From CAVZTA01 sp963778025 (lineage in GTDB: Bacteria; Chloroflexota; Limnocylindria; Limnocylindrales; CSP1-4), in the NCBI GenBank assembly GCA_963778025.1, contig CAVZTA010000019.1, positions 310,001-374,000 of the forward strand: 64,000 bases of DNA, in the 5' to 3' direction. The notes beneath the pieces are model-generated. The model was not told where the DNA came from. It made no database searches and saw only the letters and a list, made by a program, of their open reading frames with translations. Numbering within the stretch: position 1 is the first letter of the stretch; every line of letters starts with the position of its first letter. Made by a program: the position numbers and the translations under genes. Below are positions 1-8,951 of the stretch, piece after piece.

Positions 1-377
1 ACGGCGTCGGCCTCCACCTCGACACGCAGCGACGGCGTCATCAGGCCGGCCACGAGCACCAGCGTCGCCGCCGGGCGGACATGCCGGAAGAGGTCGCCAT
101 GCACGGCCGTGACCGCCGCGATGTCCGCGCGATCGACGAGATACATCCGCGTCCGGACGACGTCGCTGAGCTCGAACCCGGCTTCGGTCAGCGCGCCCTC
201 GACGATGGCCCACGCCGCCAGCGCCTGGGCGCCCGCGTCATCGGGATGACGCGACTCGCCGTCCGGCCCGGCGTCGGTCGTGCCGGCGACCCAGCACGCA
301 TCGCCGACGACGAGCGCCCGCGAGTAGCCGGCCGATGCCTCCCACGGACCCCCGCTGGAGACGTGGCGGCGTGTCAT
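1..377 (-). CDS. RidA/YjgF-family protein, C-terminus cut by window edge
   Basis: The visible 125 residues begin MTRRHVSSGGPWE and contain VVRTRMYLVDRADI and HGDLFRHVRPAATLV, the pattern of RidA-family small trimeric proteins. Canonical RidA deaminates reactive enamine/imine intermediates. The family arginine (RPAAT) is near the end of the visible part. The protein would normally finish within a few residues, so only the extreme C-terminus is missing. It starts at ATG 377, 20 nt after the stop of the M20 peptidase on the same strand, so the two are probably co-transcribed. Which imine it acts on cannot be read here; neighbours suggest amino-acid or dipeptide catabolism (inference). Confidence 0.8.
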   Translation of the reverse strand, partial: MTRRHVSSGGPWEASAGYSRALVVGDACWVAGTTDAGPDGESRHPDDAGAQALAAWAIVEGALTEAGFELSDVVRTRMYLVDRADIAAVTAVHGDLFRHVRPAATLVLVAGLMTPSLRVEVEADA

Positions 378-397
378 CGGACCTGCGACCGGGACCG

Positions 398-1669
398 TCA
401 GGCGGCCGCCGGACCGGCGCCGGCGCCGGCCGTCGCACCCGCCCGACCGCCCGCGAGCCGCTCCCGCCGCCAGGCCGCGATCTCGGGATCCCGTCCGATC
501 GACGCGAGGAGTCCGGCGAGCAGCGTGGTCCGCGGCACGATCGAGGAGACCTCCAGGTACTCGCCGGGCGAGTGGTCGAGCCCGCCGATGGGCCCCAGCC
601 CGTCGATCGTCGGCACCCCGATGCCGGCCGTCGTGTTCCCATCGGACGCGCCGCCCGTCGCCGTGTCCTGCAGCTCGAACCCGAGCCGCGACGCCAGCTC
701 CACGGCGTGGTCCACGAGCCGCCCGGATCGTTCCAGCTTCTCCATCGGCCACCAGCGATGGGTCACGGCGAGCTCCACCGTCACGTCCGGCACGCTCGTG
801 CGCGCCAGCACCTCGTGCAGGGAAGCTTCCGCGCCGACCAGGCCCTCGCGGGTCACCGCCCGGACGTCGACCTCGAGCTCGCAGCGTTCGGCGACGACGT
901 TGGGGCGCGTCCCGCCCCGGATCACCCCCACGTTGAACGTGACACCCGGCGATCGGCCGTTGAGCGCGTGGAGCTCGCCGACGATCCGGGCGGCCTCGAG
1001 GATCGCGCTGCGGCCCTTCTCCGGCTCGACGCCCGCATGGGCCGCCCGCCCGTGGATCGTCACGGTCAGCGACATGATCCCCTTGCGCGACGAGACGATG
1101 TCGCCGTTCGCACGCGCGCACTCGAGCACCAGCGCGACGTCGGCCGACGGCGCCAGCGACAGGATGTGCGGCGTCGACGTCGGCGAGCCGATCTCCTCGT
1201 CCGGATTCGCGACGTAGATCAGCCGTCCCAGCGGCAGCCCGCCGAATGCTGAGCGAAGGGCCGCGATCGCGTACATCCCGCTGAGCAGGCCACCCTTCAT
1301 GTCGGTCACGCCAGGCCCACGGGCGATGCCGATGTCGTCGACGGAGAACGGCCGCTCAGCCGCGGTCCCCGCGTCGAACACCGTGTCCATGTGACCGATG
1401 CACAGGACCGTGGGGCCATCAGGCTCGGCACCCTCGAACGTGCCGATGACCGTATCCCCGAAGGTGTCGTGGGGCCGCACCTCGACCGCCGCGCCGAGCT
1501 CGGCGAAGCGCGCCGCGACCCACCGCCCGACGACGTCCACGCCGGCCTTGGTGTAGCTCCCGCAGTCGATGTCCACGAGCGTCTCGAGGTCGGTGAGGAA
1601 CGCCGGCAGCGCGCGGCTCGACGCGTCCCGGAGCGCCTCGAGCTGCGGGGTCGTGATCGGGAGATCCAT
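398..1669 (-). CDS. M20-family metallopeptidase (carboxypeptidase G2-like)
   Basis: A 423-residue zinc peptidase of the M20 family. Visible marks are the metal-binding GHMDTVFD, the aspartate/Gly segment GPGVTDMKGG, the catalytic NPDEEIGSP, the dimerisation-domain signature GGTRPNVVAERCELEVDVRA, and the C-terminal GGASDGN...TIDGLGPIGG typical of glutamate carboxypeptidase/CPG2-like enzymes. There is no signal peptide, so it should be cytoplasmic. The start is ATG 1669 (MDLPITTPQ); the open frame runs much further upstream, but that part is antisense to the ligase gene at 1730. It is divergent from the CphA-like ligase and upstream of the RidA gene. Substrate unknown; a role in cleaving dipeptides from cyanophycin is an attractive but untested guess. 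Confidence 0.88.
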   Translation of the reverse strand: MDLPITTPQLEALRDASSRALPAFLTDLETLVDIDCGSYTKAGVDVVGRWVAARFAELGAAVEVRPHDTFGDTVIGTFEGAEPDGPTVLCIGHMDTVFDAGTAAERPFSVDDIGIARGPGVTDMKGGLLSGMYAIAALRSAFGGLPLGRLIYVANPDEEIGSPTSTPHILSLAPSADVALVLECARANGDIVSSRKGIMSLTVTIHGRAAHAGVEPEKGRSAILEAARIVGELHALNGRSPGVTFNVGVIRGGTRPNVVAERCELEVDVRAVTREGLVGAEASLHEVLARTSVPDVTVELAVTHRWWPMEKLERSGRLVDHAVELASRLGFELQDTATGGASDGNTTAGIGVPTIDGLGPIGGLDHSPGEYLEVSSIVPRTTLLAGLLASIGRDPEIAAWRRERLAGGRAGATAGAGAGPAAA

Positions 1670-1714
1670 CGCGCGCCAGTCTATCGACTCTATCGGCGGG
1701 AACCGGCGCTCGCG

Positions 1715-1720
1715 TAGACT
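1715..1720 (+). promoter_or_regulatory. -10-like TAGACT, leaderless-type, for the 1730 gene
   Basis: TAGACT lies 9 nt before the GTG start at 1730, with no Shine-Dalgarno between. A transcript would begin at or within a few nt of the start codon. No convincing -35 is visible. The same arrangement recurs at more than ten starts in the window. Confidence 0.5.
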
Positions 1721-1729
1721 CGCCGGACC

Positions 1730-3490
1730 GTGCGGCTCGTCGAGATCCGACTCCTGGAAGGCCCCAACGTCTACCGGCTCGAGCCGGTCGTCAAGGTCGA
1801 GGTCGCGATCGGGCGGCGTCGCACGTGGTACGGCCAGCGGGTCCCGCCGCGGCACCTCCTCGTCCGGCTCGGGGCCGCGGTCCCGGCCCGGCTGTGGCCC
1901 GACGATGTCGCCGCCGTCGTCGCCTGGACCAAGCGACTCCGCGCCGAGCACGGCGAGGAGGCCGGACCCGTGGCGGTCCACCGGTCCAGCGACCCGGGCC
2001 ACTGGATCATCGAGTGGCCGTGGCGGGGCGCGGAGCGGGCTCGACTCATCGCGGAAGCGGCGCTCGCCCTCACCGAGCGCGACGTCACGCCTCGCAAGCG
2101 CGTCCAGCTCACCGGCGCGCAGCAGCGCCAGCTCGAGCGCTGGACGGCGCGCATCGACGAGGCCGGCACGACGCCGCCGGCCTGGCTCCGCGACGCCGAC
2201 CGCAAGGTCCCGGTGGTCTCGATCACCGGCACGAACGGCAAGAGCACCGTCACCCGGCTGATCACCCACATCTTCATGTGTGCCGCCTGGCACGTCGGGA
2301 CGACGACGTCCGATGGCGTCCTGGTCGATGAACGGATGGTCGAGCCCGGCGACTGGACCGGTCCCGGGGGTGCCGCGCAGATCCTGGGACGCAGCGACAT
2401 CGGTCTCGCGGTCCTCGAGACCGCGCGCGGCGGGATCGTGCTGCGCGGCGTGGGCTACGAGTCGAACGACGTCGGCGTGCTCACCAACGTGTCCTCGGAC
2501 CACCTCGACCTCCAGGGCATCCACACGCTGCCCGAGCTCGCCGAGGTCAAGGCGACCGTGTGCCGCATGACCAAGACCGGCGGCTGGGTCGTCCTCAACG
2601 GCGACGACCCGTTCGTGTGGGCGGTCTCGCGCACGGTCCGTGCGCACGTGGCCGCGTTCTCGCTCAAGGGCCCGCGCGGCACGCCGGCCAAGCGGGCGCT
2701 CGCGAACGGCGGCCGCGCCTACGTCGTCGAGCACGGCGAGCTCATCGAGCTCGAGGGCGACCGGAAGCGAACGATCGTGCCGGTGGCCGAGGTCCCGATC
2801 ACGATCGCCGGTCTCGCGACCCACAACGTGGCCAACGCGCTCGCCGCCGCCGGCGCGGCCCGGGGTCTGGGCGCGACCCTCGCCCAGGTGGGCGATGGCC
2901 TGCGCGACTTCAAGCCCAGCTCCGAGCGGTCACCGGGTCGGCTGAACCTGTTCAAGCTCGGGAGCCGCGTGGTCATCGTGGACTTCGCGCACAACGAGGC
3001 CGGCATCGCGGCCATCCTCGACGTCGCCGAGGGCATCGCCGGCGGCGCGGCCGGCCGGGCCGCCAAGATCACCGCGATCATCGGGACCGCGGGCGACCGC
3101 CCCGACGACACGCTGCGGGGCATCGGGCGCATCGCCGGTCAACGCGCCCAGCGCGTGGCGATCAAGGAGACCCCCAAGTACCTGCGCGGCAGGACTCGTG
3201 AGTCGATCGTCGGGGAGCTCCTGGCCGGCGTACGGGCATCGGGCCGCTCCACCACCGACATCCCCGTGTACCCCAGCGAGACCGAGGCACTCCGCAGCGA
3301 GCTCACCGGCACCGGCGCGTCGGCCGCGGGCGGGGGCAAGCCCGACGCGCCGCGGGTCATCGTCCTGATGTGCCACGAGGAGCGCGAGGAGGTCTTCAAG
3401 CTCCTGTCGTCCCTGGGTGCCCGCCCGGTCGACGTCAGCAGTGAGCTGACGGAGCTCGTGCCACGCCTCCAGAAGCAGGGCCGCACCTAG
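1730..3490 (+). CDS. CphA-like Mur ligase lacking the ATP-grasp domain
   Basis: 586 residues starting at GTG 1730. Residues 1-60 (VEIRLLEGPNVYRLEPVVKVEV) match the N-domain start of cyanophycin synthetase (compare RIIDTRILRGPNYWAREPVV in cphA here). A Mur-ligase central domain follows directly: P-loop VSITGTNGKSTVTR near residue 166, LETARGGIVLRGVGY, TNVSSDHLDLQGI, and the C-terminal VIVDFAHNEAGI and IGTAGDRPDD. The roughly 250-residue ATP-grasp domain that adds Asp in CphA is absent. It may be a ligase that extends or remakes a peptide, or a partner of CphA. It faces the divergent M20 peptidase and lies 0.7 kb from cphA, so a role in cyanophycin metabolism is likely. It differs from cyanobacterial CphA2, which keeps both ligase folds. 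Confidence 0.85.
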   Translation: MRLVEIRLLEGPNVYRLEPVVKVEVAIGRRRTWYGQRVPPRHLLVRLGAAVPARLWPDDVAAVVAWTKRLRAEHGEEAGPVAVHRSSDPGHWIIEWPWRGAERARLIAEAALALTERDVTPRKRVQLTGAQQRQLERWTARIDEAGTTPPAWLRDADRKVPVVSITGTNGKSTVTRLITHIFMCAAWHVGTTTSDGVLVDERMVEPGDWTGPGGAAQILGRSDIGLAVLETARGGIVLRGVGYESNDVGVLTNVSSDHLDLQGIHTLPELAEVKATVCRMTKTGGWVVLNGDDPFVWAVSRTVRAHVAAFSLKGPRGTPAKRALANGGRAYVVEHGELIELEGDRKRTIVPVAEVPITIAGLATHNVANALAAAGAARGLGATLAQVGDGLRDFKPSSERSPGRLNLFKLGSRVVIVDFAHNEAGIAAILDVAEGIAGGAAGRAAKITAIIGTAGDRPDDTLRGIGRIAGQRAQRVAIKETPKYLRGRTRESIVGELLAGVRASGRSTTDIPVYPSETEALRSELTGTGASAAGGGKPDAPRVIVLMCHEEREEVFKLLSSLGARPVDVSSELTELVPRLQKQGRT

Positions 3491-3511
3491 CGAGCGGGCC
3501 AGCGGGCCGGG

Positions 3512-4102
3512 TCAGGGGATCGCGCCGCCGGCGAGTCGGATGGAGCAGCCCGTATCGAGCGAGGCCAGCCGGAACGAGAGCGAGTCGCCCGGCCGCACGA
3601 TGAAGTCCATCCCACATGAGCCGCGCTCGCCACCCTGATCGATCCGTGGCGGCGCCTGGCCGACCATCGTGGTCCACGCGTCGATATGCCAGATCCCGGC
3701 GACGAGCTGCGCGGTGCCGACGGGCTCCTCATCCGCCGGGTGACCGGACCGCGCGGTGGGTCCGAAGCCGCGGGCGGCCGGACCGTCGATGCCCTGGAGC
3801 GTGACCGCCGAGCTGGGCGTGGTCGTGGGATCGGGGCGTTCCGGGGACAGCGGGGAGAGGCGGGCGAAATACGTGCAGCGGGTGCCGAACTCGCAGCCGA
3901 TGACGACCCGGCCCGCCATGATGACGCCCACCGGAGGCTCGGGCGCGGCCGAGAACGACGGAGCGGCCGTCGCGGGGACACCGCTGCCCTGGATCACGCG
4001 GAGCTGGGGTCGACCCGGAGCGGGGGCGGCGACGCACGCCGATGACGCGATCGCCGCGACGATCGCCAACGCCAAGAAGCGGACACCTCCCAACGGCCGC
4101 AT
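3512..4102 (-). CDS. hypothetical lipoprotein
   Basis: 196 residues. Starting at ATG 4102 gives a clear signal peptide (MRPLGGVRFLALAIVAAIASSAC) ending in a lipobox-like SSAC, followed by an Ala/Pro-rich linker, so it is probably a membrane-anchored extracytoplasmic lipoprotein. Upstream in-frame starts would only add basic residues before the signal. The mature part has a few cysteines (GCEFGTRC, GSCGMDF, TGCSI) and no domain I recognise. It lies downstream of cphA on the same strand, 88 nt beyond its stop, and converges with the CphA-like ligase gene. Function unknown. Confidence 0.6.
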   Translation of the reverse strand: MRPLGGVRFLALAIVAAIASSACVAAPAPGRPQLRVIQGSGVPATAAPSFSAAPEPPVGVIMAGRVVIGCEFGTRCTYFARLSPLSPERPDPTTTPSSAVTLQGIDGPAARGFGPTARSGHPADEEPVGTAQLVAGIWHIDAWTTMVGQAPPRIDQGGERGSCGMDFIVRPGDSLSFRLASLDTGCSIRLAGGAIP

Positions 4103-4190
4103 CGGTCGCCTGACGCTCGACCTCCGAACCCGGTTCCCATCCGTGGGCGGGCCTATCTTGCTCCTCCGCCCGCCGCTCCGCCAGCCCGCA

Positions 4191-7109
4191 TCAGCCTTCG
4201 GGCGCCTCGAGCTCACCCGGGTCCGCGAACGCCTGGCCGCCCGCGGCGCCGCTGAGCGTCATCGCCTGGCGGTAGACGCCCACGGCGTCATCGACGCACA
4301 TCACGACGACATCCCCCGGCGAGGCGCGCCGCAGCGCCAGCTTCACGGCCGAGGGCTCGTCGAGGACCTTCTCGGCGCGCAGCGTGCGGGCGCGACCCTC
4401 GCCACGCACCGCCTTGATCCCGTCGAGGACGTTGGCCGCGCTCTCGCCCGGCTTCCGCCCGCGAAGATTGCGGTCCTCGCGCACGATGATCTCGTCGAAC
4501 GCCGTCGCGGCGAGGGCGCCGTACTCGCGCTGATCGTCGTCGCGGCGATCGCCCGGGATGCCGATGACGCCGATCGCCCGCCCGCTTCGGATGGGGATGC
4601 CCTTGCCCGCCCCGAGGACACCGGCCTTGGTCGGGGCGTCGAGCATCAGGCGGTTCACGAAGTCCGCCAGCTGGCGCATGCCGTCGACGTTGTGGCAGTA
4701 GTCGATGACCAGGCGCGTGCCGGCGACCTCGATGAGGTTGAGGCGACCCGGTGCCTGGAAGAAGCTGGTGGTGAACGTCCGGAGCCCCTGGCGGATGTCG
4801 TGGATGTGCGCCCCGGCGGCCCACGCGGCAGCGGCCGCGGCGAGCGCGTTCGCCACGTTCATCCGTGCCCGGCCGCCGAACGTGGCCGGGATGAGGTGCG
4901 TGTACAGGACGGGCATCTTGCGCGGCCCATGCCGGAGGACGACGAGCTCGCCCTGGGGCGTGTCCTCGAGCATGAACGCGGCGCCGCCGCGACCGGCGTG
5001 GCCGTCGATGCGGTCGAAGCCGTCCTCGCCCTTCTGCTTGGCGAGCGAGAACAGGACGACGCGACCCGCGCAGTGGCGGCCCATCCGATAGACGTGCGGG
5101 TCGTCGGCGTTGAGGACCGCGGTCCCGCTGCGGGGGACGGCCTCGACCAGGACCCCCTTCACGTTGGCGAGCTGACCGAGGGTGTCGATGCCGCCCAGCC
5201 CGAGGTGGTCGCCGGTGACGTTCGTGACGACGGCCACGTCGTTGCGGTCGTAGCCCAGGCCCTCGCGCAGGATGCCGCCGCGGGCGACCTCGAACACGGC
5301 GGTGTCGACGGTCGGGTTCTGGAGCACCATCTGCGCCGACTTCGGGCCCGACATGTCGCCCTTCTTCATCAGCCGGCCATCGATGACGATGCCGTCGGTG
5401 CTGGTCATCCCCACCCGCTTGCCCTTGAGCTTCAGGATGTGGGCGATCATCCGGACGGTCGTCGTCTTCCCGTTGGTGCCGGTCACGGCGATGATCGGGA
5501 TGCGGGCCGGGGCGCCGGGCGGGAACAGCAGGTCGATGACGGGGCGGGCGACGTACTGCGGCTCGCCCTCGGTCGGATGGGTGTGCATCCGGAAGCCGGG
5601 TGCGGCGTTGACCTCGACGATGCCGCCGCCGGTCTCGCGCACGGGGACGGTGATGTCGGGGCAGATGAAGTCGATGCCCGCGATGTCGAGGCCGACGATG
5701 CGCGCAGCCGTCTCCGCGATCTCGACGTTGTCGGGATGGGCCTCCATCGTCCGGTCGATGCTCGTCCCGCCGGTGGACATGTTGCCGGTCAGCGCGAGCT
5801 TCACGCGCCGGCCCTCGGGCGGGACGTCGTCGAGGCCGAAGCCCTGTGCCTTGACCAGCTCGATCGCCGCGTCGTCGAGCTTGATCTTGGTGAGCACCTT
5901 CTCGTGGCCGATGCCGCGGCGCGGGTCGGCGTTGGTGAGGTCGACCAGCTGACGGATCGTGCTCACGCCATCGCCGGTGACGCCGGCCGGGACGCGCTCG
6001 GCGACGGCGGCGAGCGTGCCGCCGATGATCAGGCAGCGGTAGTCGTTGCCGGTGATGTAGCTCTCGACGACGACGTCGCGACTGCGGCTCTGGCGGAGGG
6101 CCTCCGGGAACGCGGCCCGGACGTCGGCCTCGTCCTTGAGGTCGAGGGCGACACCCCGGCCGTGATTGCCGTCGAGCGGCTTCACGACACACGGGAAGCC
6201 GAGGCGCTTCGCCGCGGCGACGGCGTCGTCCTCGGTCTCGACGACCTCGCTGCGGGGGACCGGCAGGCCGGCCGAATCGAGGAGCCGGTTGGTCAGCTTC
6301 TTGTCGCTCGCGATGTCGACGCCGATGGCGCTCGTGACCGACGTCATGGTCGCCCGGATCCGCTGCTGGTGGACCCCCTGCCCCAGCTGCACGAGGCTGA
6401 ACCGGTCGAGCCGGATGGTCGGGATGTCGCGACTGGCCGCCTCGTCGATGAGGGCCTGCGTCGATGGCCCGAAGGCGAGGCGCTCCGCGAGGCGGATGAG
6501 GCGCTCGAGCTCGGCCAGGAGATCGAAGGCGTGCTGCTCGTCGTTGGGCGCCACGAGGTGGTTGACCAGCCCGACGGCCATCTTGCCGGCCTCGATGCCG
6601 ACCTGCTCCTCGCGGTACTCGTAGATGACGTTGTACCGGCCGTATTCGCCGGTGCCGCGTGTCTTGCCGTGGCGCACGTCGGTGCCGGCTAGGTTCTGGA
6701 ACTCGAGGGCGATGTGCTCCGCGACGTGACCGACCCACGTCCCTTCGCGCAGCCGCGTGATGAAACCGCCGCGGCGACCCAGGCTGCACGCGTGGTCCTC
6801 GAGGCTGGGCAGCATGTTGACGAGGGCCTCGACGAAGCCCGGGATGGTGTTGCTGGGGAACTCTTCGAGGACGCCGAGGTCGACGACCATCCGGACCACG
6901 GGCTCCCGGGCCCAGTAGTTGGGGCCGCGAAGGATCCGCGTGTCGATGATGCGCAGGCTGGGTTCCGGGCGACGGCCGCCCGGCCGGTCGGCCGCTCGGC
7001 GCGCACCCGGCCCGGTCGCGGTCACGGACTGCCCGGTCGCGCCATTCGTGGCGCCGGACCCGTCGATGGGCGTCTTCCGGCGCCGGGATGCGGGTGCCGC
7101 CTCGGCCAC
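4191..7109 (-). CDS. cphA: cyanophycin synthetase
   Basis: Polymerises Asp and Arg into multi-L-arginyl-poly-L-aspartate using ATP. From GTG 7109 it is 972 residues. An N-domain (RIIDTRILRGPNYWAREPVV from about residue 53) is followed by an ATP-grasp domain (about 240-500; VVKPLDGNHGRGVAL, FICPDI, EVNAAPGFRMHTHP) and a Mur-ligase domain with P-loop AVTGTNGKTTTVRM near residue 540, FEVARGGILREGLGY and TNVTGDHLGLGGI. The GTG at 7109 is preferred because AGGAGGGA sits just before it; an upstream ATG at 7181 lacks this. The first ~50 residues are low-complexity, an unusual N-terminal tail. Cyanophycinase is 1 kb upstream and a partial CphA paralogue 0.7 kb downstream. The frame is unbroken. Confidence 0.95.
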   Translation of the reverse strand: MAEAAPASRRRKTPIDGSGATNGATGQSVTATGPGARRAADRPGGRRPEPSLRIIDTRILRGPNYWAREPVVRMVVDLGVLEEFPSNTIPGFVEALVNMLPSLEDHACSLGRRGGFITRLREGTWVGHVAEHIALEFQNLAGTDVRHGKTRGTGEYGRYNVIYEYREEQVGIEAGKMAVGLVNHLVAPNDEQHAFDLLAELERLIRLAERLAFGPSTQALIDEAASRDIPTIRLDRFSLVQLGQGVHQQRIRATMTSVTSAIGVDIASDKKLTNRLLDSAGLPVPRSEVVETEDDAVAAAKRLGFPCVVKPLDGNHGRGVALDLKDEADVRAAFPEALRQSRSRDVVVESYITGNDYRCLIIGGTLAAVAERVPAGVTGDGVSTIRQLVDLTNADPRRGIGHEKVLTKIKLDDAAIELVKAQGFGLDDVPPEGRRVKLALTGNMSTGGTSIDRTMEAHPDNVEIAETAARIVGLDIAGIDFICPDITVPVRETGGGIVEVNAAPGFRMHTHPTEGEPQYVARPVIDLLFPPGAPARIPIIAVTGTNGKTTTVRMIAHILKLKGKRVGMTSTDGIVIDGRLMKKGDMSGPKSAQMVLQNPTVDTAVFEVARGGILREGLGYDRNDVAVVTNVTGDHLGLGGIDTLGQLANVKGVLVEAVPRSGTAVLNADDPHVYRMGRHCAGRVVLFSLAKQKGEDGFDRIDGHAGRGGAAFMLEDTPQGELVVLRHGPRKMPVLYTHLIPATFGGRARMNVANALAAAAAAWAAGAHIHDIRQGLRTFTTSFFQAPGRLNLIEVAGTRLVIDYCHNVDGMRQLADFVNRLMLDAPTKAGVLGAGKGIPIRSGRAIGVIGIPGDRRDDDQREYGALAATAFDEIIVREDRNLRGRKPGESAANVLDGIKAVRGEGRARTLRAEKVLDEPSAVKLALRRASPGDVVVMCVDDAVGVYRQAMTLSGAAGGQAFADPGELEAPEG

Positions 7110-7137
7110 TGGTCCCTCCTCGCGTGTCGGTGCGGGG

Positions 7138-7143
7138 AGTGTA
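7138..7143 (-). promoter_or_regulatory. -10-like TACACT upstream of cphA
   Basis: TACACT on the minus strand, 28 nt before the GTG at 7109. It would give a leader of about 22 nt carrying the AGGAGGGA ribosome-binding site, unlike the leaderless neighbours. It supports the GTG start. Confidence 0.4.
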
Positions 7144-7291
7144 CGACCCGTACCCGCCTCAGCGACAGGTTCCGACGGCATCGCAGATCGGCGTGCGACC
7201 GATCGGCCTCGTGGTGGTGGTCCACGAAGAGGCCGCCTTGCCGTCGAACCCGTTCGAAGCCCCTGTTCGACGCCATCGGACCGACGTCGCT

Positions 7292-7939
7292 TCAGATCTT
7301 CAGCGCGGTCGTCGATGGCATCGGAATGTCGTCGAGCGCGGCGAGGACGCGGGCGACGAGCGTCGGCCAGGGGCGGGCGTCGACGGTCGGGAGGCCGCGC
7401 GCCGCCGCTTCATCGCGAAGCCAGGCGCCGAACCGGCGGCTCACCTCGGCGCGCTTCGCCTGCGGGCCGGCGTCAGGCTCGCGGGCCAGGAGGTTGGCGA
7501 CGATCGCTTCGTCGTGGGCCTCGTCGATGAAGACCGCTCGGACGCGGTCGTCATCGGCCCGGACGAGATCGGGCGAGAGGTAGTCGCCCTCCAGGATCAC
7601 CGGAGCGACCGACGCCAGGTGGTCGTCGATCACGGCGTTGATGCCCGGCGTGAGCACGCGGACGACCTCGATCGTGTGGTCGACGATCCGCTCGGCCGGC
7701 CAGTCGAACGCGCCCGGCTCCGTCCAGAATCGGTGGAGGATCGGCTGCTGCTCGGGGGTCGACAGCGTCATGAGCGCCGTGACGATGTCGTCGATCGGCG
7801 TGACCGGGACAGCGAACCGACGCGCGAGCTCGTTCGCGACGGTCGACTTGCCGGTGCCCGAGGCGCCGCCGATCAACAGGACGTCCCACGACCGGTCGCG
7901 CGACGTGTGCAGTCCCTCGCCAGCCGTCAGGGCGTCCAT
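7292..7939 (-). CDS. P-loop kinase-like protein
   Basis: 215 residues from ATG 7939. The N-terminus has a Walker A (LLIGGASGTGKSTVANELARR) followed by VTPIDDIVTALM, the order seen in small-molecule or phosphoglycerate kinase-like AAA_33 proteins. A later acidic segment (INAVIDDHLASVAPVILEGDYL) may be the Walker B/substrate region. No membrane segment. It lies between cphA and cphB on the same strand. Substrate unknown; context alone suggests a link to amino-acid storage but does not prove it. A GACACT hexamer (7948-7953) sits 8 nt before the start. Confidence 0.65.
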   Translation of the reverse strand: MDALTAGEGLHTSRDRSWDVLLIGGASGTGKSTVANELARRFAVPVTPIDDIVTALMTLSTPEQQPILHRFWTEPGAFDWPAERIVDHTIEVVRVLTPGINAVIDDHLASVAPVILEGDYLSPDLVRADDDRVRAVFIDEAHDEAIVANLLAREPDAGPQAKRAEVSRRFGAWLRDEAAARGLPTVDARPWPTLVARVLAALDDIPMPSTTALKI

Positions 7940-7947
7940 CGCGGGCG

Positions 7948-7953
7948 AGTGTC
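7948..7953 (-). promoter_or_regulatory. -10-like GACACT, leaderless-type, for 7939 gene
   Basis: GACACT ends 8 nt before the ATG at 7939, with no Shine-Dalgarno between. It matches the spacing of TATACT and TACCAT at other starts but is weaker at position 1. Confidence 0.35.
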
Positions 7954-8107
7954 CGACGTGACGGACCCGGCAGCAACGCCATCGCTCATGCCCGCGTTCG
8001 CCGTGCGGGTCACGTCGACGGGGCGGCACCGTGGGGCGACGTGACCAGCGAGGCGGCCGCGGGTTCGAGCAGCAGGACGGCTACGGGACGGACCGCGCGC
8101 CCCAGGG

Positions 8108-8941
8108 TCAGCTGGAGGCGGCGCCGCCCTGGATGGCGTGGAGCGCCGGGACGGCGATGCGCTCGCGGCGGTGGAGATCGAAGCGGTAGCCGGCGGGGAG
8201 CGCATGGAGGACGACGTTCGAGATCATCAGCGGGCGGTGGCCGCGGATCTCCCAGGCGTCCGTCTCGGAGCGGGCGCCGTCGACGACCGTGATCGAGCCC
8301 CGGCCGATGACCTCCATCACGCCATCCGGGCCGCACACGCCGGCGGTGTCCTCGTCGACCCCCAGGCCGAGCAGCGACGGGTTCTGGGCGATCAATGAGA
8401 GCAGCCGGCCGAGCCGATTGCGCTGCTGGAAGTGCTGGTCGACGATGACGCCCGGGAGCAAGCCGAGGCCCGCCGCGATCTGCGCCATCCGGACCTTGGG
8501 CGTCGCGCCCGACGCGCCGAACGCGATCATGTGCGAGCTCATCGCGCTCGCGCCCGCGGACGTGCCGGCGACCACGGCGCCGTGCCGGAACCGGTCGGTG
8601 ATGACATCCGCCAGCCGCGTCCCGCCGATGGTCGACGACAGCCGCAGCTGGTTGCCACCGGTGAGGAACACGCCCGTGGCGTCGCGGATCGCGTGCGCCA
8701 CCGCCTCGTCGTTCGCCTGTGGCCGGGTCACCGCGTGGATCGGCCGGACGGTGCTCGCGCCGAGCTCGGTGAACAGCTGCTTGTAGCGCTCGCCCGCCTC
8801 GAGGCCCAGCGACGAGGCGGTCGAGATGACCGCGATGCACGCATCGCGCCCGCCGGCGAGCGTCACGAACCGGCCCAGGATCACGCGATCCCGAACCTTG
8901 TCCTCCGCCCCTCCGATGATCATCACGGTGCCGTCGGCCAT
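8108..8941 (-). CDS. cphB: cyanophycinase (peptidase S51)
   Basis: 277 residues from ATG 8941. Hydrolyses cyanophycin to beta-Asp-Arg dipeptides. It begins MADGTVMIIGGAEDK, the family start. The serine nucleophile is in AGTSAGASAMS (Ser128), and LTGGNQLRL and GLGVDEDTA are the other S51/CphB signatures. Length matches intracellular CphB (about 270-290) and there is no signal peptide, so it acts on the organism's own granules. It is divergent from the glycosyltransferase at 9016 and upstream of the P-loop kinase and cphA. Both synthesis and breakdown of the polymer are therefore encoded here. Confidence 0.93.
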   Translation of the reverse strand: MADGTVMIIGGAEDKVRDRVILGRFVTLAGGRDACIAVISTASSLGLEAGERYKQLFTELGASTVRPIHAVTRPQANDEAVAHAIRDATGVFLTGGNQLRLSSTIGGTRLADVITDRFRHGAVVAGTSAGASAMSSHMIAFGASGATPKVRMAQIAAGLGLLPGVIVDQHFQQRNRLGRLLSLIAQNPSLLGLGVDEDTAGVCGPDGVMEVIGRGSITVVDGARSETDAWEIRGHRPLMISNVVLHALPAGYRFDLHRRERIAVPALHAIQGGAASS

Positions 8942-8951
8942 AGACCCGGGG

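Noticed and set aside
1684..1693. TAGAGT as a leaderless -10 for the M20 gene
   Set aside because: It lies 18 nt from the ATG, outside the 6-11 nt pattern; a promoter is possible but not of the recurring type.
1670..2824. Extension of the M20 peptidase frame to 808 codons
   Set aside because: The extra part is antisense to the CphA-like ligase and has no peptidase features; ATG 1669 gives a normal M20 length.
3756..6692. 978-codon open frame on the plus strand
   Set aside because: Antisense shadow of cphA: Asp/Arg/Gly-rich, no domain, and cphA on the other strand has full motifs.
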